Shown here: piece by piece, positions 60,347-64,000 of the stretch
How the letters are laid out: each line of letters opens with the position of its first letter
Numbering within the stretch: position 1 is the first letter of the stretch
Assembly (NCBI RefSeq): GCF_017569185.1
Contig: NZ_CP071869.1
Location: forward strand, 992,001-1,056,000
Direction of reading: 5' to 3'
DNA from: Polaribacter cellanae
Lineage (GTDB): Bacteria; Bacteroidota; Bacteroidia; Flavobacteriales; Flavobacteriaceae
DNA: 64,000 bases
Position numbers and translations under genes: made by a program
Notes under the pieces: generated by a model
Database searches by the model: none
Told to the model about the DNA's origin: nothing
What the model saw: the letters and a program-made list of their open reading frames with translations, nothing else

Positions 60347-62122
60347 ATGAATATCCAAAATACCATAGAAGCCAAAGTAAAAGAAGGCTTTTTAGCATTA
60401 TATACTATAGAAATTCCGACTGTGGAATTTCAAGCAACCAGAAAAGAATTTGAAGGAGATATTACAGTCGTGGTTTTTCCAATGTTGCGCTATAAAAAAG
60501 GAAACCCTGTACAAATAGGAGAAGATTTAGGAAAATATGTTGTTGAAAATGTCCCAGAAATTACCAACTACAATGTTGTAAAAGGTTTTTTAAATTTGGT
60601 AATTGAGGATGCTTTTTACACAAACTTCTTCAATTCTATATATACTGATGCAAATTTCGGTATTGTTTCGCCAAAAGCAGATGAAAAAGCAATAATGGTG
60701 GAATATTCTTCGCCAAACACCAACAAGCCTTTACATTTAGGGCATGTTCGTAATAATTTATTAGGCTACTCTGTTGCTGAAATTATAAAAGCAGCTGGAA
60801 AAAAAGTGTACAAAACACAAATTATAAACGATAGAGGTATTCATATCTGTAAATCGATGTTGGCTTGGAAAAAGTTTGGAAATGGAGAAACTCCAGAATC
60901 TTCTGGTTTAAAAGGAGATAAATTGGTTGGAAATTATTACGTAAAATTCGACAAAGAATATAAAAAAGAAATTGGCAACTTAGTTGCATCAGGTATTTCT
61001 GAAGAAGATGCAAAAAAACAAGCGCCACTTCTAATGGAAGCACAAGAAATGTTACAAAAATGGGAAGCTGGAGATGAAAAAGTAGTTGCTCTTTGGAAAA
61101 CTATGAACTCTTGGGTTTATAAAGGTTTTGATGTTACTTACAAAAATATGGGAGTTAATTTTGACACGTTATATTATGAAAGTGATACGTATTTATTGGG
61201 AAAAGATGTAGTTGCACAAGGTTTAGAAAAAGGTGTTTTCTATAAAAAAGAAGATGGTTCTGTTTGGTGCGATTTAACAGATGATGGTTTAGATGAAAAA
61301 ATTGTATTGCGTTCAGACGGAACAGCAGTGTATATGACACAAGATATTGGAACTGCGATACAGCGTGTAAAAGATTTCCCAGATGTTGGTGGAATGGTTT
61401 ATACTGTTGGAAATGAGCAGGATTATCATTTTCAAGTCTTGTTTTTAATATTGAAGAAATTAGGTTTCGATTGGGCTAAACAATTACATCATTTAAGTTA
61501 CGGAATGGTAGATTTACCTTCTGGAAAAATGAAATCGAGAGAAGGAACTGTGGTAGATGCTGATGATTTAATGGTAGAAATGACAACTACAGCCAAAGAA
61601 ATATCTGAGGAATTAGGAAAATTAGACGGATATTCTAATGAGGAAAAAAACGAATTATACAAAACCATTGGTTTAGGAGCTTTAAAATATTTTATTTTAA
61701 AAGTAGACCCGAAAAAAAGAATTTTGTTCGACCCAAAAAGTTCTGTAGATTTTCAAGGAAATACTGGACCTTTTATTCAGTATACGTATGCTAGAATTCA
61801 ATCTATAATTAGAAAAGCAGATTTTGATTACTCTAAACCAGTTTCGATTGAATTACATGAAAAAGAAAAAGAATTATTGAAACAATTGGAGTTGTTTCCA
61901 GAGATAATTCAGCAAGCAGCAGCCAATTATTCGCCTGCAGTTATTGCAAATTACACGTATGATTTGGTAAAAGAATTCAATTCTTTTTATCAAAATGTAT
62001 CAATTTTAGGAGAAGAAAATCAAGATAAAAAAGTATTTAGAGTACAATTGGCTAAGAAAGTAGCAGATACAATTAAGTCTGCATTTTCGTTGTTGGGGAT
62101 TCAAGTTCCAGAGAGAATGTAG
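60347..62122 (+). CDS. argS: Arginyl-tRNA synthetase
   Basis: Class I synthetase charging tRNA-Arg. The HIGH-like motif is in SSPNTNKPLHLGHVRNN near residue 125, and the KMSKS-equivalent region is GKMKSREGTVV near 394. The N-terminal Arg_tRNA_synt_N domain and C-terminal DALR anticodon domain (IQSIIRKADF to the end) are present. Length, 591 residues, is normal. Confidence 0.95.
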   Translation: MNIQNTIEAKVKEGFLALYTIEIPTVEFQATRKEFEGDITVVVFPMLRYKKGNPVQIGEDLGKYVVENVPEITNYNVVKGFLNLVIEDAFYTNFFNSIYTDANFGIVSPKADEKAIMVEYSSPNTNKPLHLGHVRNNLLGYSVAEIIKAAGKKVYKTQIINDRGIHICKSMLAWKKFGNGETPESSGLKGDKLVGNYYVKFDKEYKKEIGNLVASGISEEDAKKQAPLLMEAQEMLQKWEAGDEKVVALWKTMNSWVYKGFDVTYKNMGVNFDTLYYESDTYLLGKDVVAQGLEKGVFYKKEDGSVWCDLTDDGLDEKIVLRSDGTAVYMTQDIGTAIQRVKDFPDVGGMVYTVGNEQDYHFQVLFLILKKLGFDWAKQLHHLSYGMVDLPSGKMKSREGTVVDADDLMVEMTTTAKEISEELGKLDGYSNEEKNELYKTIGLGALKYFILKVDPKKRILFDPKSSVDFQGNTGPFIQYTYARIQSIIRKADFDYSKPVSIELHEKEKELLKQLELFPEIIQQAAANYSPAVIANYTYDLVKEFNSFYQNVSILGEENQDKKVFRVQLAKKVADTIKSAFSLLGIQVPERM

Positions 62123-62170
62123 AAAATAAGTCAACAGTTGCAATATGCAGTTGGCAGTAAGGACAAAAGT

Positions 62171-62285
62171 TAGTAAATTAGCAAGCGTTAAGGATTGAAC
62201 GATTTGTTTGAGCTCTTTTTTATTCTTTTTTGAATAAAAAAAGCGAGTAGAGAAAGCCTGTTAAAACGCCCAAATAAATATTGAA
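62171..62285. repeat. Structured intergenic repeat, about 105 nt (copy B)
   Basis: Homologue of 11983-12095: GCGTTAAGGATTGAAC, GATTTGTTTGAGCTC, an inner hairpin with arms TTTTTTATTC and GAATAAAAAA, and TTAAAACGCCC. The inner stem differs from copy A by paired changes. It fills most of the 230-bp gap between argS and lpd. Confidence 0.7.
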
Positions 62286-62352
62286 AAATTAAATAATTAA
62301 AAGATTGAAATTGTATTGAATCTTTTAATTTTAAATCTTTAAATAAAGAAAA

Positions 62353-63741
62353 ATGAAATACGACATCATTATTATCGGAAGTGGACCTGGAGGTTACGTA
62401 ACTGGAATTAGAGCAAGTCAATTAGGCTTTAAAGTTGCAATTGTAGAAAAGGAATCTTTAGGTGGAATTTGCTTAAATTGGGGGTGTATTCCAACAAAAG
62501 CTTTGTTAAAATCGGCACAAGTGTACGATTATTTAAAACATGTAGATGAATATGGTTTAAAAGCAGAAGCAATTGATAAAGATTTTGATGCTGTAATTAA
62601 AAGAAGTCGTGGTGTTGCAGATGGAATGAGCAAAGGTGTTGCTTTTTTAATGAAGAAAAACAAAATCGACATTATTAACGGTTTTGGAAAAATTAAAACA
62701 GGAAAAAAAGTAGATGTTACTGCTGAAGATGGAAAAGTAACAGAATATAGCGCAGACAATATTATTATTGCAACTGGTGCTCGTTCTAGAGAATTACCAA
62801 ACTTACCTCAAGATGGTAAAAAAGTAATTGGATACAGACAAGCAATGACATTGCCAAGCCAACCAAAATCTATGATTGTTGTAGGTTCTGGTGCAATTGG
62901 TGTTGAGTTTGCGCATTTTTACAATGCTATGGGAACTGAGGTTACCATTGTAGAATACATGCCAAATGTAGTACCTGTAGAAGATATTGATATCTCTAAA
63001 CAATTTGAGCGCTCCATTAAAAAAGCAGGAATTAAAGTAATGACAAATTCTTCAGTAGAATCTGTAGATACTTCTGGTGAAGGCGTTGTTGCAACTGTAA
63101 AAACTAAAAAAGGTGAGGAAACTTTAAAAGCAGATATTTTATTATCGGCAGTTGGAATTAAATCGAATATAGAAAATATTGGTTTAGAAGATGTTGGAAT
63201 TATTACTGACAGAGATAAAATTTTGGTAAACGATTATTACCAAACAAATATTCCTGGCTATTATGCAATTGGAGATGTGGTTCCTGGGCAAGCCTTGGCA
63301 CACGTTGCTTCTGCTGAAGGAATTACTTGTGTAGAGAAATTAGCAGGTTTACATACAGAAGCAATTGATTATGGAAACGTTCCTGGTTGTACTTATGCAA
63401 CTCCAGAAATTGCATCTGTTGGTATGACAGAAGCAAAAGCAAAAGAGGCTGGTTACGATTTAAAAGTTGGTAAATTCCCATTTTCTGCTTCTGGAAAAGC
63501 AAAAGCGGCTGGAACTCCAGACGGTTTTGTAAAAGTTATTTTTGATGCAAAATATGGTGAGTGGTTAGGTTGCCACATGATTGGTGCTGGTGTTACAGAT
63601 ATGATTGCAGAAGCCGTTTTAGGACGTAAGTTAGAAACTACTGGGCATGAAGTGTTAAAGACAATTCACCCACACCCAACTATGAGTGAAGCTGTAATGG
63701 AAGCTGTTGCAGATGCTTATGATGAAGTGATTCATTTGTAG
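62353..63741 (+). CDS. lpd: Dihydrolipoyl dehydrogenase
   Basis: E3 subunit of 2-oxoacid dehydrogenase complexes; reoxidises dihydrolipoamide with FAD and NAD+. FAD-binding IIGSGPGGYVTGIRASQLG is at residue 6, the redox disulfide GGICLNWGCIPTKALL near 36, NAD-binding VVGSGAIGVEFAHFY near 176 and the catalytic HPHPTMSE near the C-terminus. Length, 462 residues, is normal. Confidence 0.95.
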   Translation: MKYDIIIIGSGPGGYVTGIRASQLGFKVAIVEKESLGGICLNWGCIPTKALLKSAQVYDYLKHVDEYGLKAEAIDKDFDAVIKRSRGVADGMSKGVAFLMKKNKIDIINGFGKIKTGKKVDVTAEDGKVTEYSADNIIIATGARSRELPNLPQDGKKVIGYRQAMTLPSQPKSMIVVGSGAIGVEFAHFYNAMGTEVTIVEYMPNVVPVEDIDISKQFERSIKKAGIKVMTNSSVESVDTSGEGVVATVKTKKGEETLKADILLSAVGIKSNIENIGLEDVGIITDRDKILVNDYYQTNIPGYYAIGDVVPGQALAHVASAEGITCVEKLAGLHTEAIDYGNVPGCTYATPEIASVGMTEAKAKEAGYDLKVGKFPFSASGKAKAAGTPDGFVKVIFDAKYGEWLGCHMIGAGVTDMIAEAVLGRKLETTGHEVLKTIHPHPTMSEAVMEAVADAYDEVIHL

Positions 63742-63895
63742 TGTTTTAAACGCAAAGACGCAAAGTTCGCAAAGGATTTTTATTTTATATCTTTATTAAA
63801 ATATAAAAAACAGATTTTATAAAACGTTTTGTAAAAATTCTCACTAACTTTCTTAAAAAAGACTTTTCAACGATAAAATAGATACATTTGTCGAA

Positions 63896-63925
63896 AAACC
63901 GAAGTAATTTGCTTCGGTTTTTTTG
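63896..63925 (+). terminator. Rho-independent-type terminator
   Basis: AAACCGAAG and CTTCGGTTT form a stem around TAATTTG, followed by a run of T. It lies 155 bases after lpd; the intervening DNA has a repeat-like ACGCAAAGACGCAAAGTTCG near 63752 and no gene. Confidence 0.75.
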
Positions 63926-63971
63926 TATCTTTAAATTATTATAATAACAATCCAAAAAAAAAAGAATTAAA

Positions 63972-64000
63972 ATGAGAACAAAATATCGAAGTGTTTTAGA
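63972..64000 (+). CDS. Start of a gene cut by the window edge
   Basis: ATG at 63972 opens a frame reading MRTKYRSVL to the end of the window, preceded by an A-rich stretch as usual for flavobacterial starts. Too short to identify. Confidence 0.4.

Overview
The window is chromosomal DNA from a member of the Flavobacteriia (Bacteroidota), most likely a marine Flavobacteriaceae near Polaribacter or Tenacibaculum. The genus is a guess. Support for the class: very AT-rich coding DNA, -7 promoter boxes of the TAnnTTTG type, several TTG starts, OMP-type TonB-linked barrels, BshB1 (bacillithiol), a CrtI/CrtB/CrtZ carotenoid operon and typical flavobacterial families (DUF2520, DUF2147, DUF4268, MutS-like ATPases).

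Core left half (1-39,032). Housekeeping and stress genes: msrA, dnaX, a MutS-like ATPase, a CPA-type antiporter, a Usp-SulP-miaE run, DUF4268, then the carotenoid operon crtI-crtB-crtZ. A MerR-type regulator with B12-binding (CarH/LitR-like) motifs sits just upstream of it, divergent from an ECF sigma factor. crtI carries a one-base frameshift in a homopolymer. Next come an outer-membrane protein gene split by an IS with a perfect 8-bp target duplication, ltaE, a P-loop kinase, a zinc metalloprotease, prfB, a decayed EptA-like sulfatase, arsC, a TonB-linked barrel, tRNA-His, bshB1, a PLP trans-sulfuration enzyme, DUF2520, kdsC, DUF2147, an unusual tandem ABC ATPase, pcm, a Gfo/Idh oxidoreductase, a 3-hydroxyacyl-CoA dehydrogenase, a PagL-like protein, dps and oxyR.

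Accessory island (about 39,041-56,690). It lies between oxyR and a sterol-desaturase gene. Its edges carry IS1634-type DNA (one full copy, one 336-bp remnant in the same orientation) and debris of a Bacteroidetes conjugative element: a truncated rteC-like gene on the left and a broken traG/mobC-like coupling protein gene on the right, the latter split by an IS630-family element. IS982 is also present. The cargo is the standout: a minus-strand operon encoding an outer-membrane TonB-linked barrel, a 49-residue peptide with a Gly-Gly leader and a His-rich core, three tandem JmjC/cupin-like oxygenase paralogues, and a C39-peptidase ABC exporter. I read it as a RiPP system making an oxidised, possibly metal-binding, His-rich peptide. 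A perfect 20-bp hairpin separates the precursor gene from the tailoring genes.

Upstream lie a PAS-LuxR regulator, a LuxI/FeeM-like acyltransferase gene (amber stop) and an E1/ThiF-like gene (frameshift). An 18-bp dyad, exactly 21 bp upstream of a -7 box, precedes the RiPP operon, the acyltransferase and the ThiF gene. This points to one regulon driven from about -42 by a LuxR-type activator. Base composition suggests that the cargo-specific block (C39 domain, oxygenases, precursor, barrel) was exchanged between more GC-rich generic flanks.

Core right half (56,700-64,000). Sterol desaturase, YkgJ-type protein, an AAA/DUF4143 ATPase flanked on both sides by 24-bp repeats with an exact 32-bp period, argS and lpd. 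Several dispersed palindromic intergenic repeats recur across the window. A number of single-base homopolymer frameshifts (crtI, the ThiF gene, traG, one transposase) could be real decay or sequencing error.
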